NCBI GenBank assembly: GCA_022393335.1
Contig: JAJEKB010021880.1
Coordinates: forward strand, 2,391,744 to 2,455,743
Length of the DNA stretch: 64,000 nt
From: Macrotrachela quadricornifera
Taxonomy: Eukaryota; Rotifera; Eurotatoria; Philodinida; Philodinidae
Direction of reading: 5' to 3'
Positions 11,356-22,680 of the stretch are shown piece by piece (within the stretch, counting starts at the first letter, position 1; each line of letters begins with the position of its first letter). The position numbers were made by a program, and so were the translations under genes. The notes under the pieces are model-generated. The model was not told the DNA's origin and ran no database searches. It saw only the letters and a program-made list of their open reading frames with translations.

Positions 11356-12101
11356 TCACCCATAACCTGCTTTGTTTTTAATCGAATCATTATTATAGGA
11401 AATTGTATAAACAATATCTTTACTGGTAGTTATTGAATTTATACTTGTACTAATATTATTTATTTTCGTTAACGAACTGCTTGATTGTGTAGTGATCCTT
11501 GTTGTTGTTGTTGTTGTTGTAGATGAGTGGTTAAATGTCCAATATCTATTTAATATAATATCATCCAAAGCAAATATCATTACTAAAGGACAATCATGTT
11601 CTATGCTGAACGTGATTGTATCTGTGTATGCTGCTGCTGCTGCTGGAAGTTGAATAGTAGTTGTTTGCCATCTATTAGTATCACCTATCTTTTTATTTCA
11701 TAATGGCTCTGAACGAGGTACTCTATCTATACTTAATTCTACGTTGCTTCAATTATTGGATGATTTTAAATAGTATGAAAAAATTGTAAACACATCTGTA
11801 CATCAGTTTCTATTCGAGATGTACTTATTTGACTGTTCGCATTTAATCGAAATGGTAATGTATAGTTCCAATATAAGAAATACCCATCCGATGTATATGT
11901 TGTATGATATGCCAATGGACTCAACGTTTTGTTTTGTCCTCTAATATATTTGTATTAATACGTGTAAAATTATAGAATGAAACATAATAAAGTGTAGGTG
12001 AACAATATTGTATATTCACTTACTGGCACTGGAAAAAGTTCGAATTCCCTAAAGCATTTCAATTGGCATTTTCTATTTGAAAAGTTACATGAGAAAAAGT
12101 C
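11356..12101 (-). pseudogene. Decayed MAM-domain gene with Thr/Ser-rich tail
   Basis: Minus strand. Exon 12101-12024, donor GTAAGTG, 83-bp intron, acceptor TTAG, then an exon from 11940 to the stop at 11356. The frame shows MAM-like features: a TSDGYFLYWNY strand, a W(Q) segment before 'TTTIQLP', and the characteristic ending FALDDIIL, followed by a poly-Thr/Ser tail encoded by a (GTT)n tract. Three TGA codons and one frameshift (after the CLQFF segment) break it. MAM domains are extracellular adhesion modules. The 5' end is not found. The gene is non-functional unless the TGA codons are read through, for which there is no evidence. Confidence 0.6.
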
Positions 12102-12246
12102 CTAGAATTTTTTTTCAGAAATATTAAATAAAAGATTTGAGAATGTGTATGTACAAATCTAGAGGTAGAAACACATTGTCAACTATAGTTTAGATTGAGA
12201 ACATTTTTGGCTAATCTGATTAAAAGTGTATCCTCGATGAATGAAC

Positions 12247-13756
12247 CAGAGACTGACGGTATTGCGAAAATTTAGTACCGTCTCGTACCGCGTACCGCTT
12301 TTATCAGCATCCTACCGTACCGTACCGTATCGCGTGATAAATTTTGTATACCGTATCGTACCGCCACCGCGTAGGCTTTACGGTATACCGTACCGCAAAA
12401 TACCGTATCGTGAGAACAAGTTTTCAAATATTTTCAAAGCTCATATAATTTGTTTTATTTCACATATAGACAACCTTTTCAAAGAGTCTTAATCAAGAAA
12501 AGTGTAAAGAAAACTATAATGATATGAGTAAAACCAATTTCATATGCATCATTTTTAAAATATTATATACATACAGTTGGTCAAAAAAGTATCCGATCAA
12601 ACGTTTTTGGTGCTTTATAAACATTTTACCTGTACAAACCTTTTGTAAAGACGGACTTCTATGAAACTTATATATCATAGACAGCTTTATTTGCCCTATC
12701 TTATGAAAGTATTGAAAGAAAAATCGCGATATGTTTTGAAACTGAAAACCGATATTTATAAAAAGCCATGAAATTTTCGAAAAAAGTAAATCTTTGACAA
12801 ATCTTGCAATTGAGTGTGAATTAAAAACCACATGTGTAGTTTTGTAGAGCAGCTCACGGTGCGTCGAGTAGTATATAGTAAATTAATTTTTCATTGAATC
12901 TTGATGCGAAAAGAACTCGAATACTTGTCGACAGACACACAGTGACTAAGCGTATACAACCACTTTACACTCGTGCAAAGCTATTTATCATTTTTCTTCG
13001 ACGATAGCATTGAACTAGAAAAGTTTTCTTTTCACTGATAAATAGCCAGACATGGCCTGCTTAAATAGTAGAAAAATCAAGATCAGAATTCCCTTCCAGA
13101 ATTTTTGAGCAATGTCTCGATATCTGCTCTACAAAACTACACATGTGGTTTTTAATTCACACTCAATTGCAAGATTTGTCAAAGATTTACTTTTTTCGAA
13201 AATTTCATGGCTTTTTATAAATATCGGTTTTCAGTTTCAAAACATATCGTGATTTTTCTTTCAATACTTTCATAAGATAGGGCAAATAAAGCTCTCTATG
13301 ATATATAAGTTTCATAGAAGTCCGTCTTTACAAAAGGTTTGTACAGGTAAAATGTTTATAAAGCACCAAAAACGTTTGATCGGATACTTTTTTGACCAAC
13401 TGTAGATTGATCAGATATAGCTGATGATGATTTACAAACATTTAAATCTGGTTTACTAGAATCCAATTCCATTACAGGTCAATTCTAATGAATAACAGTG
13501 AAATCTAAAAGATAAGAACAATAGATCGAAAGACAGTTTTTGTTGTTATGTTGAATTCTTTTCTAAATTTAACACAAATAAAAAATTAAGATAGATGTCT
13601 TCGAAAATCGTTGTTAGATAATGATTATTTTTGCAAAGACACGGGAGTGCGGTATAACCATCTCATACCGCGCACCGTACCGTCTCGCCCTACTAATTTT
13701 TTTTCAACACCGTACCGGTACGGTACGGTACTGATATCGCGCACCGTCAGTCTCTG
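12247..13756. mobile_element. hAT-like non-autonomous element (outer element of a nest)
   Basis: 14-bp perfect terminal inverted repeats, CAGAGACTGACGGT at 12247-12260 and its reverse complement at 13743-13756. Both ends are followed inward by dense TACCG/CGGTA repeats (12270-12415 and 13645-13740), the kind of subterminal arrays seen in hAT elements. No transposase. The expected 8-bp duplication is not seen (flanks differ), so the superfamily call is tentative. A mariner-type MITE is inserted inside. Confidence 0.6.
12574..13402. mobile_element. Tc1/mariner-type MITE with 279-bp inverted repeats, TA target site
   Basis: Ends CAGTTGGTCAAAAAAG and its reverse complement, flanked on both sides by TA (12572-12573, 13403-13404). 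Arms 12574-12852 and 13124-13402 are nearly identical reverse complements. The 271-bp centre has no transposase. TA duplication and the CAGTTGGTCAAAAA start fit Tc1/mariner. It is nested in the 12247-13756 element and is therefore younger than it. Confidence 0.85.
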
Positions 13757-14059
13757 ATCTATATTATCAAGTAGTCTTCTTCAACTATCTCGAAATATTT
13801 AATAGATAGAAAGTGTATTCAAATACTATTTAACGCCGTCTTTCAAATTCTATTAATCTCATAAACAATGAACTTTTTTTAAGCTGAAGTCCCGAGCATC
13901 TACTGCTTATCTCAATAAACCTGTGAATAAGATTGAGGACGAAAGTAGAGACATAGCGCGCAAGATCTGCGTGAAATAGTTGAACAATTAAAACTCAAAT
14001 TTCAAATTTAACACTATTGTATTTATTTGTACCATATAGAACAAGAAAAAAATGTTCAG

Positions 14060-15128
14060 TCAGTGAAGAGTTTCACGTTTGGCTAGTTCAATCGCAGGTG
14101 GAACGGTAGTAGGAACTCTCTCTGTACGTGTAGTAGGATGCACCCTGTTCTTTGATAGGAATAATTGCATAAAACTTGACCATACATCAGGAAGGCCCAT
14201 CAATGTAACAAATGGACATAGCAAGACTACTGCATAGTAACTATATGGAAAAACACTGGCATTGAGTTTGAGTAGCACTAGTGGTGCTTCGGGAGTAAAC
14301 AGTATGATCAATAGACAGATAACTATAGGAAGCCAGATGCCATTATGTACCATTACAACATACATCAATTGTAGAACAAGACGTCGATTTTTCTTCCACA
14401 TTTGTTGTTGTCTCATGCGACGTTTCTGATAAAGAACACGACTAAGAAGAACAAGACTGGCTAGAGTAGAAGTGAAAACGGGTAAACAGAGATTGATCAA
14501 TAAATCCAAACTGCCAAGTATTCTTTCATAGAGATAGCATGGTCCTGCACATGCAATTGATGTATAATCAAATTGATTGACGCATGGATAAATATAAATA
14601 AGACCAACATACAATAGAATTGGATAAATAACACAAAAGATCATCGGTAAGTAATGCAATACAATTAAATATTTCTGAAATAAATGACGATGAAAAACGA
14701 GTAAGTACCTTTCAACTGAAGCATAACTCATCAACATTAGATTAATTCCATTAAAAGTAATGTCTTGAAACGTCCAGAACTTGCAAAAATTATCTGATTG
14801 AATTGATATAATTCTATTAGGTATAAAGGCCAATCCAATCGGCAGTTCACTTACCACCTGAAAATAACAACAAAATAGTTATAAAGAAAACATTAAAAAC
14901 AAAACTAACCTGCAGAAAACTAAAAAGAACAATAATTAAAACAGTTCGATTGTGAATATCAATTCGTAATCGTTGTTTAATGATAAAGTGACCTAATATG
15001 AACAAAGAGCAAAGAACCGATGGAATGAAGATTGTGATGAATACACCAAATATAATCGACCGAACTAGTGATGTGGTCATATCTAATGATTGAATGTCAG
15101 AACTACTGTTACTGTCAGACGTTGACAT
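14060..15128 (-). CDS. Rhodopsin-like seven-transmembrane receptor (2 exons)
   Basis: Exon 1 is 15128-14910 (73 codons) and exon 2 is 14857-14060 (265 codons plus stop), separated by a 52-bp phase-0 intron (GTTAG..TTTCAG). Product 338 residues. The N-terminus is Ser-rich with NSS. TM1 and TM2 are in exon 1 and the start of exon 2. TM3 ends in ERY in place of DRY (SYASVERYL). Loop 2 has Cys residues (ACAGPC). The third loop is short and strongly basic (QKRRMRQQQMWKKNRRL). TM7 lies near 285-310 (FPYSYYAVVLLCPF). Same broad class as the receptor at 10205 and sharing the W-KKNRR loop 3 motif, but well diverged. Ligand unknown. Confidence 0.85.
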
Positions 15129-16645
15129 TTTTAACGGTCAAATTGTCAGTTTTTTTTCGATAAACGATAGAAATTAATCTGGAAAGAACACCAACAAATC
15201 GTATTACAATAAAAAAAAATTTGATGAAGTTCATCCATTCATTTCTGTAATGTAACAAAAACTCTTTAGGCTAGAAACATTCAACAAATGTGTCAAAAAC
15301 TACAGTTATAATGATGACTTTTACACTAAACAAAATAAGTTTAAATGCATGACGTGACCATTGTGTCTTCTTTTAATAATCGTTTCTTATTGATTACAGT
15401 ACAATGTAATTTCCAGAAAAAAACAATTTTTTACATGCGTGAAAATTTCTGCATTATAATATTATTACTCACTTGGTTTAGATAGTTCTTTGAATTCCGA
15501 TTCTACTAATGACTATCTGAAACAATTGTTGAATCCAGACCGTGCATCCTGATAGCACAGCGTGGGAAGATATAAAGAGGTACAAATGATCAATTATGAC
15601 ATAATTTGAACGTGTCCTACATTGTTTTTCTCTATGCTATGATTTTAAAAAGTGATGCTGAAAAACGGGAAATGAGAAAATCTTAAGAAAATTTATTATA
15701 TATCTACATCTTCAATCTAGATATTAAAAATAGAGATAATAAGAACGCCATAAGCAGGTTGTTCAAATAACTATCACCTTGTAGTGCTCCTATTTCTATA
15801 TACAAGAAAAAGATAGAATAAAACACATTTCACAAGAACTTATTCTCTAGATAGAAGATTTTTATTTAATAAATTAAAGTGAAAAATTCTATTCAAAATA
15901 AGCTGACAGTTAATAAGCTTTTAAATGAGTGTTAAAATAGTATTGCGTTACAAAATAATATATGTCACAGAGTATATTAAAATTGTCTTAGTTTAAATTG
16001 AAATATTTCGAATTGACCTAAGAAAAATGAAAACCTGCGTAAACAATTATATTATAGAGTCGTAAATAAAAATATAACTTTTATTTAATAGAATTTTTGT
16101 ATTATTGAAAGTTTGAAAATAGTATATATCAGATATTGGATGTGATATGTATTTTCTCTTTCACATTATTTATTGATTTTACCGCATCTAATTTCATGTT
16201 ACTATGTTCTTTCATCATGGATTCATTATCATCAATAAATTTTATACAAATATATCAGATTTATATTCATTTTAAATCAGTTGATACTTGTAAATGTAAT
16301 AGCGACTATGTTATAAATTGATATCAATGAAAGAAGAAAAATTGAAAATATTGTACAAAGTGTCATGAAAGAGAAAGTGGAAAATGTAAAAACTGATGAT
16401 TGCTTCTTTTTTATTAGTATTAATTTGAACTGCATTTTAATCTGTCCTTTGATATATATATATATATATACTTTGAAAGACACCAAGACATCATTCTTAA
16501 AAAACATTGCTCGAGTTTATTATTGTCCTCAAAAACACATAGAGAACATTATCAACTCAAATGATCATCAAAGATGAAGCTATTACATATTATCATTAGT
16601 GTTGTTTGACAAACAATTTTTTCATTAAGTTGACTTGACCAATAT
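15129..16645. other. Intergenic, no gene seen
   Basis: Very AT-rich with a (TA)n microsatellite near 16453-16468. The short open frames on both strands around 16277-16577 are compositional. Confidence 0.5.
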
Positions 16646-16867
16646 TCAAAAAGAACTTAAATGAAAGTATTTTATATTATCTTTCTCTTGCATTGTTTTT
16701 TTTTCATAAATCTTCAGTGTTTTCTTATGGAAAGAGAGTGTGTAAAAATAATCGCTTATTTTATTATAGAGTGAACCAATATTGTTATATGATTCGGCTA
16801 AATCCAGATGATCTTTAGAAAGATTTTTTTCGCGAATTTTGAGAGCTTTCTGACACAACAAAAATGT
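16646..16867 (-). pseudogene. TPR (kinesin-light-chain type) fragment
   Basis: The minus frame encodes one and a half tetratricopeptide units of the kinesin-light-chain spacing: ALKIREKNLSKDHLDLA, then SYNNIGSLYNKI, then KTLKIYEK. Such arrays are long (about 42-residue units) and common in bdelloids. Here only about 60 residues remain, bounded by unrelated AT-rich sequence with no start codon or domain partner. Read as a relic of a larger TPR gene. Confidence 0.6.
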
Positions 16868-18872
16868 GACTGGGTACTACTTTAAAATCTAATATACAAT
16901 TCAATATTATCATCATTGTCGATGAAGAACAAGTGAAAGCATGACCTTTAACCTTTTTATACATGAAGAGAAGATACTCTTTATATATTCATTGATAAAA
17001 ATCAAGCGATATTGTAAGATAATTGAAGATAGCAAACGAACCAGAAATGTCAAACATATCAGCTTTCAATCTATTAACTTGTAGTTTATTTATTATCTAC
17101 ATTGATTGTTAGTATATTTATATTAAATTTTGATTTGATAGTTCATCTTCATCGTAGTTTATGAAATATTGATCCCGTTTTAAAAACATGATTAATTAGT
17201 ATTTTCTTCTCAATTTATCGATTATCTATTTAACTTGTTTAGCAATCGTATAAGTACATAGATTTATATAGAGAGTTGATCTCTACTGGTATATCATTTG
17301 TTTGTTCTGTAGTAGATTTATTACTTGATCTATTTTATACCTATTTTGGCGTTTGAAACTATAATTTATGATAAATGTTTGACAATATCAGATCTTATCT
17401 ATACAATCTACGCAAGAGTATATTCACTTACTCAATCATTATTGGTCTCATTAGGTATGATTGAGGGTGACTCACACCTTTACCCTCAAGATTCTTGATG
17501 AATATATCATTAACATAGTGGTATTGAGATTTCAGTACTGTATCTTATTTTCATAGACTATCTAAGTCCAGTATATAAGTGAAAATGACTTCATCTTTTT
17601 AGCGAATGTGTTGATTATAACGACGCATGTTTATTAACTATGATACACATGATACTCAAGTAAAATCTTTTTCTACGATGTCTCACAAGACCATAACAAC
17701 TTTAGATCATCGGACAAACTAGAACTAAATCTTGAATGATCTGAAGACATGTTGTGTAATCCAGATACCTGTCTATATTATATTTTAATCTTTTCGATCT
17801 CAAGATTAAAGTAAACTAAAATTATTTTTAATTCCTTTCACATTTCATAGATATTATAGGATATAAATAGACAACTTTAGTTCAGACGTAAATAGCTACT
17901 TTGTAATTCTACCTGCATTTTTGTGTCTCAATAGATTTTCCTTGTTTTGATACGAATCAATGTGAAAAAAGCTGTCGAGAAAATAAGATCAAAGTGAACA
18001 GGACATTTTGAAGACTCTAGACTAGTCTGGTTGAGGATTAGTATTAGCTTCTCAAAAATGGTCTTGTCATACTAATTAGATTGTGTCACTACTAAAAATA
18101 ATGCAGACTAGTCAGATCCTCAATAATAGTTGATCGAACGTTCGATTCCACTTATCTTCTTTTATCCTTATGATCCTCTGTTGTATTAATGAGTTTAGAA
18201 AGTATGAATAGACTAGACTTCGGAGCATTTATGGTTCAAACCCATCCAAGAACAGTTGTCAATCATTTTTTGGTCCTGGGTGAATAGTTACGAAGTACAC
18301 TCGCAAGCAAATAAAAAAAAGGAAATTTTATCACACATGTTGCAATGGTTTTTTTCTGATTTGGGATGTATATTTATGGTAAGATTCTCACTGAATATAC
18401 TCCTTATTAACTCATTTCGCAAAGTAACTTTGTTTTCTAATATGAATTGATTGTACAGAAAGAAACAAAACAAAAATGTAATGCTGATATAATGCAATTA
18501 CGTTTGTAGGTAAGCAGATGTTCTTCGCATAAAATTTTGCATCATTTTGTTTTCATAAATTTATGATAATAAAATAATCATACATCGATATATGCCATAT
18601 AAAAAACCTTAATTTTATCGTTGATGTCTTTTAGATCAGAAACACAATAAGATTTGTTTTTGCTTTCAGGCATTAAATGAAAGTTCGAAAGCCATTTTTT
18701 TATAATGGTCCTAACAGAAATTTCCAATACGCCAAATACGGTGTATAAGATAAGTTTTTCTTATTTTAAGCATAATAGAAACCATTGACATAAGTCAATA
18801 GAAATTAGTTACTACAATCATGTACAACTTTTCATGGCGCATGTTTCCAAAAAAAAAATTTTAGATCTTATC
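16868..18872. other. Intergenic, no gene seen
   Basis: AT-rich. A hairpin at about 17461-17490 pairs TTGAGGGT with ACCCTCAA. Nothing else is supported. Confidence 0.45.
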
Positions 18873-18877
18873 ATCTA

Positions 18878-19065
18878 TGTGCCGATATCTATATATCACC
18901 TCTTATTGACTTCTTTCTAACCTTTAGCTAACCTTTATCTGACCTTGCTTTCTTCTATCTCTATTGTTACTTTCTTGTGGATATATCTCTCTCGTGACCG
19001 ATGTATATATACGGTGAATATTCATGAAATAAAGTAGCTGTGACCGATACACGTTTGTTGTTACA
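18878..19065 (+). repeat. 5' LTR
   Basis: 188 bp, TGTGCCG..TTGTTACA, identical base for base to 20823-21010. Contains GATGTATATATACGG (TATA-like) and ATGAAATAAAG (polyadenylation-like). Confidence 0.9.
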
Positions 19066-19083
19066 TGGCGACCCTGGCAAAAC
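19066..19083 (+). promoter_or_regulatory. Primer binding site
   Basis: TGGCGACCCTGGC starts at the first base after the LTR. TGG pairs with the CCA end of a tRNA. The specific tRNA cannot be named without a search. Confidence 0.65.
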
Positions 19084-19227
19084 AAACTACGCACTTCTGA
19101 TCAAAAAGAAGAAATAAAATTTTGAAGCATTCTATCGACTATACATTTTGAAATTTTGATACCATTTCAAAGCTGGTCAATTAGTCAAGTTAAGAAGCGT
19201 TTATTCTTCTCAAATCAAAGACTTAAT

Positions 19228-20742
19228 ATGAATATATCCTTCGGTAAATTAAATGGTGTGTGTCTTGATTGTATTTATTTACACGCACATGTAATCAATA
19301 AATGTAAACACACAGTGTGTATGAACTGTTTATATGAAGCAATTGACAAAAAGATTGAACTTCAAAGAATGGTATTTGTATGTCCACGATGCGAAAATTT
19401 GAATGAACATCAAACTCGTGTGGAACCAACGTCGAGTCAAGAATCAAATATAGATCAAGAAGAAAACGAATTAATCAAGCAGCTACCGAAATTAGAACAA
19501 GAAGAATTAAATGAACAACAAATACAACCAATACTGGCTTCGAACAATATTCATGAAAACTATTCAATATGGCCGGTTGGAACTGAATCGTGGCTGATCC
19601 ATGAAATTAAACCTCAAAGAGAAATTTTCGCCCGGAAAGAATGTGCAAAACAATCCATAATAAATCACACAACCGAAAATATGAATGATTGGTGCTCCCA
19701 ACAAACTTCAGAAGGTGATTTATTATGGCTTAACGGAACAGAATCATGGTATGTTCATGAAATTAAACCACAACGCGATCGATTTAAAACCATACTCGCT
19801 CCGAAGACTGAAAGATCTGAAAAATTGGATGGTTCTGAAAATTTATTAGAAGCTTCAGCTCATTATTCACCAGCTGAACAATTACCCCAAACTAATTCCA
19901 ACAGCGATCCTCCAACAAAATCAATGAAAATAAGAAACCTGGAATTTATTAGTGCTGAAGAAATTATTCTTCATAATTTTGGTGAACTTCCACAATATGT
20001 ATCGAAGATGCTACAAGATCTAAACAAATCGAGTCCAAAATTACGGGTGCGACAATCACCAATTTGTTCTCGTCTCTCAACGACAAGAAAAATGTCAAAG
20101 AATCGCTCACTCATTCGTTTATTATGGCTAATTAGTCATGGCATTACTGCACTACTTACTTTTATCTTGTTAATATTAATAAAAATAGGAATCTTATATG
20201 GTTCAACACCTGTCGCAAATAACCTTCATACTTTCTATCAAAAGCCACAATCGAAACTAAATAGTTACACGATGCCATCGATTTCCATAACACAGCATCC
20301 TACGAAATTCCTGATCGACGAAAAAATAATTGAAAAAGTTCGAAACCTCGAATCTCTATGGATTTATGCTATTACGTAAGCATGACTTTTTACTTCGAAT
20401 ATTTCTTTCGGACTTTTGGCCTTCAGATTTCGTTTGGTTATCATGTTTATTTTTCTCCGTTCAATTCTTGTTCAAAAAGCAAATGCTTAACTCTGAATTA
20501 TATTTCGTATTAATCGCGTTGCTGTCTGTTTAATTTTTTCTTTTTGTTGTTTTCCTGTGTCTAGAGTATTTTGTGTTATAACTTCTCTAAATATGACTTG
20601 CTTCACATATACGGTCGATCTTTTCCTTACACATAGACTTATGGTGTTCTTCTTATTCGTTTGTTTTCATGTATTACAATATTGTTCTCATAATCTGTTT
20701 TGTTATTGTACACGGATGAAACCGAGACAATGTAGCTCATGA
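19228..20742 (+). CDS. RING-finger membrane protein inside the LTR element (probably 2 exons)
   Basis: Exon 1 runs 19228-20375. If unspliced the frame stops at 20379 (383 residues). A good donor (AC|GTAAGC) and acceptor (CTGTGTCTAG) give a 189-bp intron and exon 2 at 20565-20742 in frame, for 441 residues. A C3HC4 RING lies at residues 12-55 (C12, C15, C26, H28, C31, C34, C52, C55), expected to bind two zincs and recruit an E2, making it a candidate ubiquitin ligase. A motif GTESW-x2-HEIKPQR occurs twice (about 118-131 and 170-183). The middle is acidic, Glu/Gln-rich. A membrane segment spans about 297-324 and exon 2 adds a second (about 406-432). No retroviral domain. An upstream in-frame extension lacks an ATG. 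E3 activity and any envelope-like role are inference. Confidence 0.75.
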
Positions 20743-20822
20743 TGGAGGCTACCAGTTTCTATTCATGCCGTAAGATGGCATATGGCAGACGCTCAGGAGC
20801 GCGTCTGGACTGAGTGGGAGGG
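20740..20822 (+). other. 3' untranslated tail with two hairpins and polypurine tract
   Basis: ATGCC..GGCAT and CAGACGC..GCGCGTCTG form two short hairpins between the stop codon and the purine-rich GAGTGGGAGGG that touches the 3' LTR. The purine tract is the expected plus-strand primer. Confidence 0.5.
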
Positions 20823-21010
20823 TGTGCCGATATCTATATATCACCTCTTATTGACTTCTTTCTAACCTTTAGCTAACCTTTATCTGACCTTGCTTTCTTC
20901 TATCTCTATTGTTACTTTCTTGTGGATATATCTCTCTCGTGACCGATGTATATATACGGTGAATATTCATGAAATAAAGTAGCTGTGACCGATACACGTT
21001 TGTTGTTACA
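20823..21010 (+). repeat. 3' LTR
   Basis: Identical to the 5' LTR across 188 bp and followed by the ATCTA duplication. Confidence 0.9.
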
Positions 21011-21015
21011 ATCTA

Positions 21016-21559
21016 CTTATGCCAAGATATTGGCAAAATAAGGAAATACAAGATAGGAAAGTTTTAAAAATAATGTGTGACAATGTTATTACTGATTCTC
21101 ATCTATAATACAAGCTACAGGTCTGAAACTTTGTAGTCATGTAGTACTAACTATGTACAATAATCTATGTAAGTTTCAAAGAATTTGCTTTTACTAAACG
21201 GAAGAACGATGAATTTTAAAAATTATTTCAGAACTTCTGAGATACCCTTTATATGTATATGTCATCTACACGATATAACAGAGGAAAGAAAGAAAGAAAA
21301 GAAAAAAATATATATAGAGATAAATGCGTCACTATAACACAACTTATTATAGATTGAAGTATTTCATATTTGATGATGGAATTCATATAAACGCCATCTT
21401 TTTCTTTACACGGACGTCATAATTTTTTCTCGTTCTGTTGGTCTGTGTTGTTGTCATGACGTGAATGTTAAAATTAAACTGTGAGTACATTTTTTTGTAA
21501 AATATATAAAGTGAAACAGTTAAAAACAAAAATAAATCATCTTACTTCTTACAACAAAA
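21016..21559. other. Spacer / likely promoter of the next gene
   Basis: AT-rich with a purine-rich GAAAGAAAGAAAAG run near 21285. No gene seen. The zinc-ribbon membrane protein starts at 21560. Confidence 0.35.
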
Positions 21560-22380
21560 ATGATTGCTCCCTCAAGAAATTCACGTTCAATTTATATTTC
21601 AATGGTTCTAAGTATGAATAAGATATTCTTTATTTAAAAATAAAATTTTTATTTTTTTCTTATTTAAGATGCATGTCTTTGTCAAACACGATTTGATTCA
21701 ACTTATCCAAATCAATTAAATGGAATAATTAATCGAGATGAATTTGAAGAATCAATGAATAATATTAATAAATCAGTCTGTTCAATCCTGGCTATAATCA
21801 TTTGCGTTATTTTTCCATTCTTATGCTTAATAGGTGGACTAGTATTATTGATTGTTGGTGCAGTAATGTCGAAAGATTCTGAAGCAAATACATCTATATT
21901 ATTTCTTGCTATTGGAGGAGGAATTGCAGGTTTTGGAATAATTTCAGTAATTATTGGAATTTGTATCATGCAAGCACTACAAACAGGTCGTATGCGAAAA
22001 GCAATAGCAGAAGAATCAACTAAATATTGCAATCGATCACCAATTCCATGTAATTGGCGATTAGAAACAACAAGAGTAACAGTGACAGGATATAAAGGTA
22101 AACGATCAAGTAGACGAATTCATACAGTAGGTGTTGCCTTTGACAAACAATTGAGAAAATTTTCTTTATTTTTCTACAGTTAGTGATTGATATTGGAAGT
22201 TCTGGTGTAGATTTCGAAAATGGAAATTTTTCAAATCAAATATCATTTCAACCATCATCAAATTTTACGCAAAAAACTTATGGATTGAATTCATCAGCAA
22301 AATTTTGTTCACAATGTGGAATGTCAAAACAAAATCAAATGTCGAAATTTTGTTCTCAATGTGGTCAACCATTTAACTGA
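21560..22380 (+). CDS. ERF4/GOLGA7-like two-pass membrane protein with C-terminal zinc ribbon (3 exons)
   Basis: Exons 21560-21611, 21669-22126 and 22180-22380, with introns of 57 and 53 bp (GTATGA..TTAAG; GTAGGT..CTACAG), give 236 residues. The region around residues 20-50 reads CLCQTRFD, then TYPNQLNGI and DEFEESMNNIN, resembling the start of the ERF4/GOLGA7 domain (aromatic, 'P-x-L-x-G-x-I', 'EFE'). That family acts as an accessory of DHHC palmitoyltransferases on Golgi or ER membranes. Two long hydrophobic helices follow (about 53-83 and 92-120). The C-terminus holds two CSQCG knuckles 15 residues apart, forming one zinc ribbon. The domain assignment is by eye. The mix of elements and the exon structure are clear, the function is not. 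Confidence 0.65.
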
Positions 22381-22680
22381 TAACAACATTTCTCATATAT
22401 TCTTACAGTTTGTTCATTATTTATAGTCTCACAAAAGGAAGATGTTATCTTTCTGATATATCAGACAAAAATATTTTATTTGAATGATTAATACATTCTT
22501 TTCTTAGTTTACTTCGATAAAAATAACATATGGAGATGCAATTCTAATTTTTTCTGTTTCGTTCTTTTTTTTTTATCTGTTACAGTGAATTCAAAACCGA
22601 TTGAATAGTTAGTTTTTTTCCGATTATTTTCATGTTCTAAATAAATAAAATGATAAGTTAAAAAAAATATCATCGGTTAC
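22381..22680. other. 3' flank, no gene
   Basis: AT-rich with AATAAA signals near 22640. It separates the zinc-ribbon gene from a convergent NHL relic. Confidence 0.35.

Larger units (their letters stand above)
18873..21015 (+). mobile_element. Complete non-autonomous LTR retroelement carrying a RING gene
   Basis: Identical 188-bp direct repeats (18878-19065 and 20823-21010) begin TG and end CA and are bounded by the 5-bp duplication ATCTA (18873-18877 and 21011-21015). A tRNA-like primer site follows the 5' LTR directly (TGGCGACCCTGGC, 19066) and a purine tract (GAGTGGGAGGG) abuts the 3' LTR. The LTRs contain TATATATA and AATAAA signals. The 1757-bp interior has no gag, protease, reverse transcriptase, RNase H or integrase. 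It holds only one gene, a RING plus membrane-segment protein. Mobilisation would need enzymes in trans. Identical LTRs indicate a recent insertion, or gene conversion. Confidence 0.9.

Noticed and set aside
12241..12492. Open frame rich in Tyr, Arg and Pro
   Set aside because: It is a product of the TACCG repeats at the end of the hAT-like element.
16277..16577. Hydrophobic frames on both strands
   Set aside because: Driven by the (TA)n tract and AT bias; no conserved features.
18120..18165. GTTCGATTCC resembling a tRNA T-arm
   Set aside because: No acceptor, D-arm or anticodon stem could be drawn around it.
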